Source: Pirellula sp.
GTDB lineage: Bacteria; Planctomycetota; Planctomycetia; Pirellulales; Lacipirellulaceae
DNA length: 64,000 nucleotides
NCBI GenBank assembly: GCA_013822725.1
Contig: PNKX01000005.1
Location: forward strand, 124,001-188,000
Direction: 5' to 3'
The notes under the pieces are model-generated. The model had not been told where the DNA came from. It searched no databases and saw nothing but the letters and a program-made list of their open reading frames with translations. How positions within the stretch are numbered: the first letter of the stretch is position 1; each line of letters begins with the position of its first letter. The translations under genes were made by a program, and so were the position numbers. Positions 43,801 through 53,670 of this stretch are shown piece after piece.

Positions 43801-44783
43801 ACCACCCGTTCCAGGTCGTCTGGCTCCCCGACCCCCAACGCCAACAGTACCTGACAACCCTCCGTGGCTTGCCGCTGAGCGCGCAGTTCACCCCGCCCCC
43901 CACGATCGTCTTCGAAGGCAACGTCCCGGCGAACCCGCAAGACAATCCCGACATGGTCGCCGCGATCAGCCGCCCCGAGCTGACGACCCACCTCGAACCG
44001 ACCCTCTGGCTCGGTTCCGCGGTGCGCATCGAACCGGCGACCCACCTCGTCCTCCGCCGCCAGGGGGGCCACAACATCGCGATCATCGGCCAGGATGAAG
44101 AGATGGCCGCCGGCATGCTTGCCAATGCGATCATCGCCCTCCACGCCCAACATGGCGAAGCCGCGGTGCGCTTCACGGTCCTCGACGGCACGCGACCCGA
44201 ATCGCGCGTCCCCGGCATGTGGAGCGAAGTCGCCGCCGCCGTCGGCGACGCGGTGGAAGTCGTCCCGCCGCGCGGAGCCGGCGCCGCTGTCAGCGCGCTG
44301 GCCGACGAAGTCAAACGCCGCGGCGAATCTCCCGAAGAGCGCTACCCGTCGCTCTACCTCATCGTCTACGACCTCGCCCAGATCCGCGACCTCCGCCAGA
44401 CTGAAGACGACTACAGCTTTTCGTTCAGCAAATCCAACGGCGCCGCACCGGCCCCGGACAAACGCTTCCGCGAGATTCTCAAAGAGGGCCCGGTGGTCGG
44501 CGTCCACGTCCTCTTTTGGTGCGAGTCGTACAACTCGATGACTCGCGCCATCGACCGGCTGTCGCTTCGCGAAATCGAATTCCGCATCGCGATGCAAATG
44601 AGCGGCGCCGACTCGACGAGCGTCATCGACTCGCCGGCGGCCTCGCTGCTCGGCGAAAACCGCGCGCTCCTCTACCGCGACGACATCGGCACGCAGACCA
44701 AGTTCCGCCCCTACGGCCCGCCATCAAAAGAATGGCTCGCCTGGGTCGGCGCCAAAAAACCGCGACCGGTGGTCGCGGAATAG
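40860..44783 (+). CDS. FtsK/SpoIIIE-type ATPase, EccC-like
   Basis: This 1307-aa protein has a coiled-coil N-terminus (about 10-140), two transmembrane helices at about 227-272 (WLIGGVALGAIIGGLVANLS), a second coiled coil (about 300-440) and then ATPase domains. The intact one has Walker A GKTGSGKST at 773-781 and Walker B IVDEF with D881-E882. Flanking domains (FTIIDPAGLGENFAAFMHLA and IAIIGQDEEMAAGM) lack a Walker A. This stacking resembles EccC, the motor of type VII secretion. A chromosome translocase role is less likely given WXG-type neighbours. TTG at 40860 is the apparent start; an ATG at 40902 is an alternative. The last codons contain a hairpin (CCGCGACCGGTGGTCGCGG). Confidence 0.8.
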   Translation: MIPLRLSTRRELELMQHLQQLADKRAGEERILSAAISAELSEAEQEFAATARRLNEQYSLQVRTLENEFAAAHQSAAVAYDDALRQAESSLKSAVKANDAQRDAALAAAEHHAEEAQWQANTVYEAHKDQPARLLLETEQRLNSRRSQVDGLAVDAQTLMTLRGFPNASETYDWSIAPDHLKAKESPALPGNAEEKMQSLTASVRQAVLDLQDQRLASMFLEGGRWIAWLIGGVALGAIIGGLVANLSLLGWVSGAVIGLLAGSGLVVLAMRRGRHWTFEQFGHIKRLIQKCCALQHEAYVEAKVAGSKQSAENRRRRDHDVEHASAQLAAKTSAAQTTHAAEQTRLETDHAARLAEFDATRDAALAAADAKFPPLLDHQAADRKREEGENAAKFDARRNAANAKQAEAWQAMADAWLNGFRAVADELAAMQDRCRELFPDWTVTDLANWQRPVEPPEAIPFGNCPLPLQAVKHGVPDDKRLDPGVKRLVLPATMPLREQPRMVITADGAGRRAAAEVLQLMMLRFLTSMPAGKLRFTIIDPAGLGENFAAFMHLADYDEQLVASRIWTDPKQIDDRLTLISQHMEKVLQKYLRNEFATIHQYNESAGEVAEPYHVVVAANFPHGFSDSAARKLISISQSGPRCGVFTLLSIDTDQKLPHEFRLQPLLDDAVHLQWVDNRLVWKYPLFEKLPLELDRIPDPETLNGLLRTAGEQSRKASRVEVPFAMVAPAPDKLWSEDSARELVVPIGRAGAKELQSLRFGIGTSQHALISGKTGSGKSTLLHALITNVALHYSPDQVELYLVDFKKGVEFKAYANGRLPHARVIAIESEREFGVSVLERLDAELRRRGELFRTHAVQDLAGFRRAVPDMPMPRTMLIVDEFQELFVADDKLAQDAALLLDRLVRQGRAFGIHVMLGSQTLAGAYSLARSTLGQMAIRIALECSEADAHLILSDENTAARLLNRPGEAIYNDQNGLVAGNHPFQVVWLPDPQRQQYLTTLRGLPLSAQFTPPPTIVFEGNVPANPQDNPDMVAAISRPELTTHLEPTLWLGSAVRIEPATHLVLRRQGGHNIAIIGQDEEMAAGMLANAIIALHAQHGEAAVRFTVLDGTRPESRVPGMWSEVAAAVGDAVEVVPPRGAGAAVSALADEVKRRGESPEERYPSLYLIVYDLAQIRDLRQTEDDYSFSFSKSNGAAPAPDKRFREILKEGPVVGVHVLFWCESYNSMTRAIDRLSLREIEFRIAMQMSGADSTSVIDSPAASLLGENRALLYRDDIGTQTKFRPYGPPSKEWLAWVGAKKPRPVVAE

Positions 44784-44832
44784 ACACGGTCGCGGAATAA
44801 CCCCGCGCCATCCCCAGCCGACTCAAATCGAT

Positions 44833-45474
44833 TCAGACAATCGTCTCAGCGAGCGCACGTTTCGCACGGACGACAGGTCTCGCGAAGAACGAAATCGCAA
44901 TCAAACCGCCTGCCAGCAGACAGCTTGCTGGTTCAGGAACGACCGTGGCAGTAAGGGAGTAGGGGGCGGTGGTCGTGGGAGCGAAACGCATCACTCCCCC
45001 TTCGCCAGCGAGAATGACCTCAATCGGCGGAGCGTCATCCCATGTGTCGTATGTGGCTGTTCCCGCGACGGGGCCGATACTCGTATCCATCGTCCACGTC
45101 TGATAGGCGAGATCTGCCGAACTCGTGATCAGGCTCGAGCCGGCGTCTCCGCCGCGTGCGAATGCCACGGCTCCCGTAATGACATCGACCAGCGTCCGGG
45201 TCGGTGAGACGATGTAGAAGAATTCGCCCGGCCCTACTCCCGGCGTGAAGATCGTCGCATATTCGTGCTCGATCGACAGCACGCTACCGCCGGACAATGA
45301 TTGGCGACTCTCGATCTGTCCTCTCGCTTCAATCCGATAATCCAAGACGACGGGATCACCGCTTCCGATCGTCACGGTCGCCGTGCCTTGATGGGTGAAG
45401 TAAATCGGCGTTGCCTCCGCCTTCGTGAAGCCGATGGCGGCGATTGCAAATGCCAAAATGCCAAGTCTTCTCAT
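44833..45474 (-). CDS. PEP-CTERM domain protein
   Basis: This 213-aa protein has a signal peptide (GILAFAIAAIGFTKAEAT), a beta-rich body and a C-terminal sorting signal: VVPEPASC, a hydrophobic helix (LLAGGLIAISFFA) and a basic tail (RPVVRAKRA). Such proteins are cut and anchored by an exosortase and are often linked to exopolysaccharide. No exosortase is in the window. The ATG at 45474 follows a GGAGGG site. The gene lies antisense between the ATPase gene and its truncated duplicate. Confidence 0.83.
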   Translation of the reverse strand: MRRLGILAFAIAAIGFTKAEATPIYFTHQGTATVTIGSGDPVVLDYRIEARGQIESRQSLSGGSVLSIEHEYATIFTPGVGPGEFFYIVSPTRTLVDVITGAVAFARGGDAGSSLITSSADLAYQTWTMDTSIGPVAGTATYDTWDDAPPIEVILAGEGGVMRFAPTTTAPYSLTATVVPEPASCLLAGGLIAISFFARPVVRAKRALAETIV

Positions 45475-45592
45475 GAGCGTTCCCTCCAGAGTGAGCGTCG
45501 ATCTTCGCAGCAATAGTACTAAACTGACCAGATTTTATTCTATGGCGTTCCGTGACGCAACTGTTTTGAGAGTTGCATAGGGATCATGCTCG

Positions 45593-45811
45593 CTCCGCGA
45601 AATCGAGTTTCGCGTCGCGATGCAAATGAGCGGCGGCGACTCGACGAGCGTCATCGACTCGCCCGCCGCCACGCTCCTGGGCGAAAACCACGCGCTCCTC
45701 GACCGCGATGACATTGGCACGCAAACCAAATTCCGCCCCTACGGCCCGCCAACCAAAGAATGGATAGCGTGGGTCGCCGCCAAAAAACCGCGACCGGTGG
45801 TCGCGGAATAG
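45593..45811 (+). pseudogene. Truncated duplicate of the ATPase C-terminus
   Basis: This stretch is about 88% identical to 44565-44783, the end of the FtsK/EccC-like gene, including the final KKPRPVVAE and the stop codon. Only about 70 codons survive. About half of the differences are synonymous, so the copy diverged as a translated gene before losing its 5' part. An in-frame TAG lies just upstream, and the open part (from ATG at 45620) would give only 63 residues without an ATPase motif. Confidence 0.85.
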
Positions 45812-45846
45812 TGCGACTTTCGCCCCCGATCGCGTGCCATGCTATT

Positions 45847-46674
45847 TCAGGGGTAGTACTCTTTTAAAGGCCGCAACTTCAAGTCAATCTGCGCGCATGC
45901 GTTGACAAGCTGCTTGTAGAGGCCAGCCGTCGCGCTGATAAGATAGCTATCGCTTGGAAGCTCGGGAAATCGCTTCGCTTCGCCCAGAAGTGAGTTGCGC
46001 AGTTCGTCGTACCGCGGATCATCTTTGCGTACAAAGCCGCCCGGAACGTCATTTGGGCTTAGCCACATTGCCTCGTCTTTGCGGCGCACTTGCACGCGTC
46101 CCAGATATGTTGGGTATCCGTAGTCGACTAAGTTCGGTTTGTCAAACTTCACGCCCAGAGTTGACGTCAAGTGTTTCAGCAAGGCTTTCACCTCTTTCAC
46201 GGGCGCGACGACGTACTCATCGTCTTCGATGGTCAACTCCAGCAAGGAGAGATAGTCGCTGAAAGACGACGCGACGGTGTGTTGCGAGTCGCATTCGACG
46301 TCGATGTAAGTAACAGCAGGTTGCCTTGCATTTTGCCGGTAGTCTAGGCAGACGTACCAGTGACCGTCTCCATCGAACGGCACGAGTCCCTGAAGTTCAA
46401 AACCGACTGCTTCTTTGAAGTAGTCGTCGTCCCAAGAAAAGCCTGTAAGTGAGGGAAAATGCGGTCCGATGCCGCTGATCACTTCATGGACGGAATCGGG
46501 CAATCGGTATCGGAGATGGCCTCCATTCTGGACTTTCAACAGCTCAATGTACTGTTGAGGCAGCTTGTGCCCAATTTGCTTTTCCGCAGCTTCTACTATC
46601 TCTGGCGTCAGGGGCGGTTGCACGTAAGAGAGATAGGCGGGAACCTGCCAGATATTCTGTGGATTTGCGCCCAT
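45847..46674 (-). CDS. SMI1/KNR4 (SUKH) family protein
   Basis: This 275-aa soluble protein has a SUKH core near its N-terminus: PPLTPEIVEAAEKQIGHKLP, QQYIELLKVQNGG and SGIGPHFPSLTGFSWDDDYF, followed by DGDGHWYVCLDYR. Many SUKH proteins are immunity proteins to toxins delivered by contact-dependent or type VII systems. The remaining 110 residues are less clear. The DNA is AT-richer than its neighbours, which suggests transfer. No toxin gene is adjacent, so an orphan immunity role next to the type VII-like unit is an inference. Confidence 0.8.
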   Translation of the reverse strand: MGANPQNIWQVPAYLSYVQPPLTPEIVEAAEKQIGHKLPQQYIELLKVQNGGHLRYRLPDSVHEVISGIGPHFPSLTGFSWDDDYFKEAVGFELQGLVPFDGDGHWYVCLDYRQNARQPAVTYIDVECDSQHTVASSFSDYLSLLELTIEDDEYVVAPVKEVKALLKHLTSTLGVKFDKPNLVDYGYPTYLGRVQVRRKDEAMWLSPNDVPGGFVRKDDPRYDELRNSLLGEAKRFPELPSDSYLISATAGLYKQLVNACAQIDLKLRPLKEYYP

Positions 46675-46738
46675 GCGATTAATGCCTCAATGGAAGTATG
46701 GATGGAAGAATCATGGTACGACTGGTTATCGTCAGCGA

Positions 46739-47212
46739 TTATCCCGCTTCGCCATCAGCACTCAACAACCGCAGCGTCTTCTCATCCCGCACGCCGCCAT
46801 AATACTTCGCCAGCAACCGCTCAAACCCTGCCCCCCCCGGCGAAACCTCCGCAAACAACGTCGCACACGACCGCAACTTCAAATCATCCGGCGTCCCAAA
46901 CATCTCCCGCGCCGAACGCCCCTCGACCCCCAGCGCCGCCTCGACGCACTCCACGAGCCGCGGCCCCAGCGTGTGATGCGCCAGATACGCCCGCGCCTCG
47001 TCGAGACTCTTGATCGCATACCGCTCGGCCATTGGACTAAACCCCAGCCCGTCGAACTGCGGGAAGATAAACCACATCCAGTGCGATTCTTTTCTCCCAG
47101 CCCGAATCTCCGCGAGCGCTCGCGCGTAGGTCAGCTTCTGAGCCTCGACAAACCGCTCCAAATCGAACGGATCGACCGCGAGGTCGTCGAATTGACCGGT
47201 ATTGTCTGTCAT
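46739..47212 (-). CDS. DUF1810 family protein
   Basis: This 157-aa protein follows the DUF1810 pattern: DPFDLERFVEAQKLTYARAL, RKESHWMWFIFPQFDGLGFS, and AHHTLGPRLVECVEAALGVE with the C-terminal CATLFAEVSPGG. The family is mostly helical with unknown function. The ATG at 47212 is used; the upstream open frame is antisense to the next gene. It lies between the SUKH gene and the divergent flavin-dependent oxidoreductase. Confidence 0.9.
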   Translation of the reverse strand: MTDNTGQFDDLAVDPFDLERFVEAQKLTYARALAEIRAGRKESHWMWFIFPQFDGLGFSPMAERYAIKSLDEARAYLAHHTLGPRLVECVEAALGVEGRSAREMFGTPDDLKLRSCATLFAEVSPGGAGFERLLAKYYGGVRDEKTLRLLSADGEAG

Positions 47213-47329
47213 CGCTCTACCTCCACTGACAGTGCGGTCGTACATAGTACCAAGTACCCAATACTTCCCCTGACCCCTGACCTGCCCAGCGCATTTGCCT
47301 TTCCCGCCTCCAAACGCATTAATTAAGGC

Positions 47330-48301
47330 ATGCCCGCCCTCTCGATCCTCGACCTCGCCTTCATCCCCGCCGGCGCCACCCCCGCGATCGCGCTCCAACG
47401 TTCGCTCGATCTCGCCCAGCACGCCGAGCGCTGGGGCTACCGCCGCTTCTGGCTCGCTGAGCACCACAATATGGTCGGCATCGCCAGCGCCGCGACCGCC
47501 GTCGCCATCGGCCACGTTGCCGCCGGGACGCAGACGATCCGCGTCGGCGCCGGCGGCGTGATGTTGCCGAACCACGCCCCGCTGGTGATCGCCGAACAAT
47601 TCGGCACGCTCGAATCGCTCTTTCCCGGCCGCATCGACCTCGGCCTCGGCCGCGCGCCGGGAACCGACCAACCGACGCTCCGCGCCCTCCGCCGCGATTT
47701 CAACGCCGCCGATACGTTCCCGCAAGACGTGCTCGAACTGCAGCACTACTTCGCCCCGCCCGAACCCGACCAAAAAATCCGTGCGGTTCCCGGCGCCGGC
47801 TTGCAGGTCCCCCTCTGGATTCTCGGCTCGAGCCTCTTCGGCGCCCGCCTCGCCGCGATGCTCGGCCTGCCGTACGCGTTCGCCTCTCACTTCGCCCCCG
47901 CCGCGCTCGCCGACGCCGTGCGACTCTACCAGGCCGAGTTCCAGCCGTCGCAGCAACTCGACAAGCCCTACGTCATGGCCGGCGTCAACGTCGTCGCCGC
48001 CGAGAGCGAAGCCGAAGCTCGCCGGCATTTCACCAGCATCCAGCAGCAGTTCACGAACCTCGTCCGCGGCACGCCGGGCCAACTTCCCCCGCCGATCGAC
48101 GACGTCGACGATTACTGGACCCCCGAAGAAGAACTCCGAGCCGCCGCGATGCTGTCGTGCTCATTCGTCGGCACGCCCGACAAGGTCCGCGAGCAACTCG
48201 AACGCTTTGCCGGCCAACACGCGATCGACGAACTCATCGTCGCTTCGGCCATCTACGACCACGCCGCCCGCCTGCGTAGCTACGAACTTCTCACGCAGTA
48301 G
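47330..48301 (+). CDS. LLM-class flavin-dependent oxidoreductase (luciferase-like)
   Basis: This 323-aa TIM-barrel protein matches the luciferase-like monooxygenase family that includes MsnO8: [40 protein letters not shown] (the His-rich FMN-site block), [20 protein letters not shown], and [20 protein letters not shown]. The enzyme probably uses reduced FMN and oxygen; its substrate is unknown. It stands alone, 117 bases from the divergent DUF1810 gene. Confidence 0.88.
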   Translation: MPALSILDLAFIPAGATPAIALQRSLDLAQHAERWGYRRFWLAEHHNMVGIASAATAVAIGHVAAGTQTIRVGAGGVMLPNHAPLVIAEQFGTLESLFPGRIDLGLGRAPGTDQPTLRALRRDFNAADTFPQDVLELQHYFAPPEPDQKIRAVPGAGLQVPLWILGSSLFGARLAAMLGLPYAFASHFAPAALADAVRLYQAEFQPSQQLDKPYVMAGVNVVAAESEAEARRHFTSIQQQFTNLVRGTPGQLPPPIDDVDDYWTPEEELRAAAMLSCSFVGTPDKVREQLERFAGQHAIDELIVASAIYDHAARLRSYELLTQ

Positions 48302-48521
48302 CCGCGGTTCAACCCATGGTCACGCCGGAGTACCGTCGAGACCATGCCACCCGTCACGCGTAGCGACACTTTCCAGAATATGCGTGCATTGTCGGTCCCT
48401 TCGGGTAGAATTGCCCTCGCCCCCAGGCACGGCAGCGGATGAAGAGCTTGTTTGCCCGCGTTCTTTTCGTCCGCCGTCGTCGATCGCTGACTTTTCGCAC
48501 CATCTCACAAGGGCATAAAAC

Positions 48522-49523
48522 ATGATCTATCAGGCGACGAGTTTTCGTCGGCGTTGGCGGAGGCGCCGCGCTTTTACGCTGGTCGAACTTTTGGTGGTCA
48601 TTGCCATCATCGGGGTGCTCGTCGCCCTGCTGCTACCGGCCGTCCAGGCCGCCAGAGAGTCGGCTCGCCGATCGACATGCGTGAACAATTTTAAACAGGT
48701 CGCCCTCGGGGCCCTCAACTACGAGTCGGCCAAAAAGCGGTTCCCTCCCGGAACCTATAATTGGATCGACCGCTACGGCGGCGGCGCGACTGGCCCTACC
48801 GAGCATGATCGCCGCTGCTGGATGCACGATCTCTGGCCTTACATCGAGCAGACCAGTCTTTCGGCGCAATTCGAAACGCACATGAAGAAGAGTAAGGACG
48901 CCAGCGCCCTCGGCTTTCCTAAATTAGACACCGTCATCTCCTCAGCAATGTGTCCCGCCGATCAACTGTCGCCCAAACTCCACACGTTTTGGGGCGGCCT
49001 CGACGGCCTGCCGACGCAAGGATTCTCCGGCAACATCGTTGCCAACGCTGGCAGCCTCTATTTCAACAAAGCGTTGCCGGGCGAGACGCCCACCGGGCCC
49101 CCGTCGAGCGCTCGGCAAGACGGCGTCTACTTCGCCCTCTCCGAAGTGAAGGCAGCGGACATTCTCGACGGTCTCTCGAACACGCTCGCCTTCACCGAAA
49201 TCAAAATGGTCGAAGACACCGACTCCCACGACCTCCGCGGCCGCTACCACAATCCCACGCACGGCGGGGTTCTCTTCACGACGCTTTACCCGCCGAACAC
49301 GACGCGGCCCGATAACTTCAACTGGTGCGCGCTCAAGCCGCCGGCCGACGCTCCCTGCCTGCAGGTGACTGCCAACATGCAGATCGCCGCTCGCAGCTAC
49401 CACAGCGGCGGCATCGTTAACGCCGCCCGCGTCGACGGCTCAGTCGCGGCCATCTCCGAGGACATCGAGGTCGCCGTTTACAATCAACTCGGCAGTCGCG
49501 GCGGAGGCGTGGGCGTTGATTGA
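48522..49523 (+). CDS. DUF1559 domain-containing pseudopilin-like protein
   Basis: This 333-aa protein starts with a type IV prepilin-type signal ([20 protein letters not shown]), where the peptidase site follows Ala17 and the conserved Glu is at 22. Then [20 protein letters not shown] and [13 protein letters not shown], the DUF1559 hallmarks, lead into a Gly/Asn-rich body. A cell may have dozens of these. They are probably surface or secretion-linked. The stop codon overlaps the start of the next gene, so the two are coupled. Confidence 0.93.
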   Translation: MIYQATSFRRRWRRRRAFTLVELLVVIAIIGVLVALLLPAVQAARESARRSTCVNNFKQVALGALNYESAKKRFPPGTYNWIDRYGGGATGPTEHDRRCWMHDLWPYIEQTSLSAQFETHMKKSKDASALGFPKLDTVISSAMCPADQLSPKLHTFWGGLDGLPTQGFSGNIVANAGSLYFNKALPGETPTGPPSSARQDGVYFALSEVKAADILDGLSNTLAFTEIKMVEDTDSHDLRGRYHNPTHGGVLFTTLYPPNTTRPDNFNWCALKPPADAPCLQVTANMQIAARSYHSGGIVNAARVDGSVAAISEDIEVAVYNQLGSRGGGVGVD

Positions 49524-49932
49524 TCTCAATTCTGGCAAAAGTGCGCGCGGCGCGGCGCTGGCGTTCTTCATGTTGCACGTCGCGATCCTTGGCTGCGGCG
49601 CCGGCGATGGCAAAGTCCTCGTCTCCGGCGTCGTCACGTTCGACGGCAGCCCGATGCCCGACGGCTACATCACCTTCACGCCTGAAGGAGGCGGAACCCC
49701 CGAGGCCGCGCCGATCGCCGCGGGCAAGTTCGAACTTGGCCTGAAGCCTGGGTCCCATCGCGTCGAAGTTGAAGCCTCCCATTTCGTCGGCGAAAAGAAC
49801 CCCATCATGGGCCTCCAACCGCGCGAGCAATACGTCCCAGTTCGCTATAACTCGGAGACGACGCTACGGGGCGACGTGAAAGCCGGCGACGAGAACGCGT
49901 TTGTCTTCGACCTGACGTCAAAGGCCGAGTAG
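49516..49932 (+). CDS. Small transthyretin/carboxypeptidase-regulatory-like lipoprotein
   Basis: This 138-aa protein begins with TTG (overlapping the upstream stop by 8 bases) and a lipoprotein-type signal ([15 protein letters not shown]). The rest ([20 protein letters not shown], then [20 protein letters not shown]) is a small beta-sandwich of the kind often found next to DUF1559 genes in planctomycetes. It probably lies on the outer face of a membrane. The substrate or partner is unknown. Confidence 0.75.
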   Translation: MIDLNSGKSARGAALAFFMLHVAILGCGAGDGKVLVSGVVTFDGSPMPDGYITFTPEGGGTPEAAPIAAGKFELGLKPGSHRVEVEASHFVGEKNPIMGLQPREQYVPVRYNSETTLRGDVKAGDENAFVFDLTSKAE

Positions 49933-50220
49933 CGAGCGTCGCCGGCCAGCCTACAACGCGAGCCTACCATGAGAGCGCCGTCTCGCATTCCGCTGGCGCC
50001 TCGTGAAAATTTGCATCGAAACTGGCCGCGTGGGTCGCTGGTTTGAGGCGATCTAACCTTCAGTAGCCGAGCGGCTTGTGTCATCGCGAGTCGCAATTTG
50101 TTCGTTAGTTAGTAGAATTAATGGCGGACAAACGGCGATTCGGCCGTCTTGTACAATCCCTTTTCAGTAAGCTCGCCGGCGGCCTCCTCCATCACACCTT
50201 CCGATTCAGGATCACCTTCC

Positions 50221-51333
50221 ATGTCGCACCACGCGCTCACTCGTCGCACCTTCGTCCAACAAGCCGCAGCCGGCTCGCTCGTCGCGCTCGCCGCCCCCGC
50301 TATCCTCACCGCGGCGAAGACGGACGCGAAGCGAGCGACCGTTGGCGTCGGCGATCATCAGTACGAAGTCGATCACCACTGGGCGAAGCTTCCCGATAAG
50401 TTCACTTGGCAGACGACCCACAACGTCGCCGTCGGCCGCGACGGCACGGTCTACGTCATTCATGAAGGGCGCCTGGAGCAGCCCCTGCATCCAGCGATTT
50501 TCGCCTTCGACCCGGATGGCAAATTCATTCGCGCTTTCGGGGCTCAGTTCCAGGGCGGCGGTCACGGCTTGGAGACTCGCGTCGAAGGCAACGACGAGTT
50601 TCTTTACGTAACCGCCTACCAGAGCAAACGCTCCTTCGCGAAACTCACGCCGACGGGCGAAGTCGTCTGGCAAAAATTCGCCCCCATGGAAGCGACGGGT
50701 TACGCGGCCGGCGAGCAATTCCAGCCACGAGATCCGAATAACAATCCTTGGGGCCGCGATCGATTCCACCCCACCAACTTCGCGTTCCTTCCCGACGGCG
50801 GCTTCTTTCTAGCCGACGGCTACGGCAGCTTCCGCTTGCACCGCTACGACGCCGACGGCAATTGGGTGAGCAGCTTCGGCAAGGCGTCGGAAGGCGATAA
50901 GCCTGCTGACGGCACGTTCAACACGCCGCATGGCCTCTGGGTCGACTCCCGCGGCGAGGAGCCGCTGGTAGTCGTCGCCGATCGCGCGAATGCCCGCCTC
51001 CAGTGGTTCACGCTCGACGGCGAGCATCGCCGCACGCAAGACGGTTTCCTTCTGCCCGCGAACATCGATTCGCAAGGCGAGGTGCTATTGGTCCCGGATC
51101 TGGTGGGTCGCGTCACTCTCCTCAATGCCAAGAACGAGGTGATCTCTCACCTGGGCGACGATAGCGAGCGGATGAAAGCCGACGCCAAGTTCGCCATCCG
51201 CGGCGACGAGAAGCAATGGAACGAAGGCAAATTCGTTCACCCCCACGACGCCTGCTTCGACGCCGACGGCAACATCTTTGTCGCCGAGTGGGTCGGCAGC
51301 GGGCGGGTGTCAAAACTAACGAAGGTTTCTTGA
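50221..51333 (+). CDS. Tat-exported NHL-repeat/beta-propeller protein
   Basis: This 370-aa protein starts with a twin-arginine signal (LTRRTFVQQAAAGSLVALAA). It then holds several NHL-like units (NVAVGRDGTVYVIHEGRL, NFAFLPDGGFFLADGYGSFR, FVHPHDACFDADGNIFVAEW) that should form a six-bladed propeller. The Tat signal means it is folded in the cytoplasm, perhaps with a cofactor. Planctomycete relatives are often annotated as peptidases or lyases, but no catalytic motif is seen. The ATG at 50221 is used since it precedes the Tat motif. Confidence 0.8.
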   Translation: MSHHALTRRTFVQQAAAGSLVALAAPAILTAAKTDAKRATVGVGDHQYEVDHHWAKLPDKFTWQTTHNVAVGRDGTVYVIHEGRLEQPLHPAIFAFDPDGKFIRAFGAQFQGGGHGLETRVEGNDEFLYVTAYQSKRSFAKLTPTGEVVWQKFAPMEATGYAAGEQFQPRDPNNNPWGRDRFHPTNFAFLPDGGFFLADGYGSFRLHRYDADGNWVSSFGKASEGDKPADGTFNTPHGLWVDSRGEEPLVVVADRANARLQWFTLDGEHRRTQDGFLLPANIDSQGEVLLVPDLVGRVTLLNAKNEVISHLGDDSERMKADAKFAIRGDEKQWNEGKFVHPHDACFDADGNIFVAEWVGSGRVSKLTKVS

Positions 51334-51345
51334 GTGGGAAGAGAT

Positions 51346-51575
51346 TAACCGCCAAGGACGCTAAGAGCGCCAAGGAAAAAGCCGATAAGAGCCAACCGCG
51401 AATCACGCGAATCTGCGCGAATGAAGTGCGAAGAAATTCCAATTCTTCATTCGCGGCTATTCGCGTGATTCGCGGTTATGTATTTCTGCTGCACCATTCG
51501 CCGTCGTGCTCGTTGTGCCGTCGTGGTTCAACTTCCGCCGAATTCCCTTGGCGCTCTTGGCGTCCTTGGCGGTTC
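51346..51575. repeat. Triple-nested short-word hairpin
   Basis: The outer arms are of the CCAAGGACG family (AACCGCCAAGGACGCTAAGA with TCTTGGCGTCCTTGGCGGTT). The middle hairpin is AACCGCGAATCACGCGAATC with GATTCGCGGTTAT-type text and its GCGTGATTCGCGG arm. A half unit of the CCGTCGTGGTTCAA family lies between the middle and right outer arm. Three families therefore sit within one 230-base stretch. Confidence 0.85.
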
Positions 51576-51682
51576 AAAATGGGCGGCTTTTGCCAGCCCG
51601 ACGAGGACAGGGGCCCCCGCTCGACAGCCGGCGGGTAAACCCTAAAATGGCGGGTTCTACGCATCTCGAAGCAGATCGCTAA

Positions 51683-52999
<1,317 letters not shown>

Positions 53000-53029
53000 A
53001 CGCTGAACGAACGTTCGCGATAAGGATTT

Positions 53030-53106
53030 CACCGCTGATGGACGCTAATCAGCGCTAATAAGGAACTTCTCTTTTATTAGCGTTCGATCAGCGTTCATCA
53101 GCGGTG
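53030..53106. repeat. Short-word hairpin, CACCGCTGATGGACGCTAAT family
   Basis: The left arm CACCGCTGATGGACGCTAAT, then CAGCGCTAATAA, pairs with the right arm TTATTAGCG-TTCGATCAGCG-TTCATCAGCGGTG. The word GCTAAT/CTGATG recurs at about 9-10-base spacing. It starts 30 bases after the eno stop and may serve as its terminator. The right end overlaps the GTG frame of the next gene. Confidence 0.85.
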
Positions 53107-53133
53107 CACTATTTCTCAGAAAGCGATGGCTCT

Positions 53134-53490
53134 ATGCCTGGCCAACCTCGCGAAGATGAGAATCGACGCCAAGCCAAAGCGCCAATCACTGACTCGCCGT
53201 GGCTCTGGTTCGCGCTGTTCACCGCCGTCGGCCTCGCGGCGCTCCTCGCCACCGGCGGGAAGTTCGGCAAGCGGCAGGCGAACATCGAGAACAAGTACCA
53301 AGCCCGCTCGGCGATTGCGAGCGGGACGCTGGAGATCCAGGACGACGGCTCGGGCGAGAAGCGAGTCGTCGGGACGCCAAACTATTCCACGCCCGACAAG
53401 CCCTTGATACCCCTTTGGCCGCTGGAAATTCTGCTCGGCGTGATCTTCGTCGGTTCGACGGCGATGCTCATTCGCGAGCGCGTTCGGTGA
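53134..53490 (+). CDS. Small membrane protein, unknown function
   Basis: This 118-aa protein has two hydrophobic segments, WLWFALFTAVGLAALLATGG and LWPLEILLGVIFVGSTAMLI, separated by a charged loop (KFGKRQANIENKYQARSAIA). A longer frame starts with GTG at 53104 in the right arm of the preceding hairpin; the ATG at 53134 is preferred. No family was recognised. It lies alone between eno and the HTTM gene. Confidence 0.55.
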   Translation: MPGQPREDENRRQAKAPITDSPWLWFALFTAVGLAALLATGGKFGKRQANIENKYQARSAIASGTLEIQDDGSGEKRVVGTPNYSTPDKPLIPLWPLEILLGVIFVGSTAMLIRERVR

Positions 53491-53536
53491 GGAACTGGGC
53501 TTACGTCCCTCGCTCAGTAGTCGAGTCAATGAATTA

Positions 53537-53668
53537 TTGACAGGATAACAGGATGGGATAGATCGACAGGATGGAACTAAGCGACAGCCCTTGTTGTCGG
53601 CGGATCGCCAGGTTTCGCGCGCATAACATCCCGTCGATCCAAAGAATCCTGTGATCCTGTCCTGTCTT
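53537..53668. repeat. Short-word hairpin, GACAGGATAACAGGAT family
   Basis: The left arm TGACAGGATAACAGGATGGG pairs with ATCCTGTGATCCTGTCCTGT near the right end. The arms are built of GACAGGAT/ACAGGAT words, as at 19231. It lies between the small membrane protein gene and the end of the convergent HTTM gene, next to the latter's stop codon. Confidence 0.85.
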
Positions 53669-53670
53669 AA

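Noticed and set aside
40860-44783. Chromosome-segregation FtsK
   Set aside because: There is no C-terminal gamma domain, the ATPase stack includes degenerate domains, and the neighbours are WXG-type small proteins.
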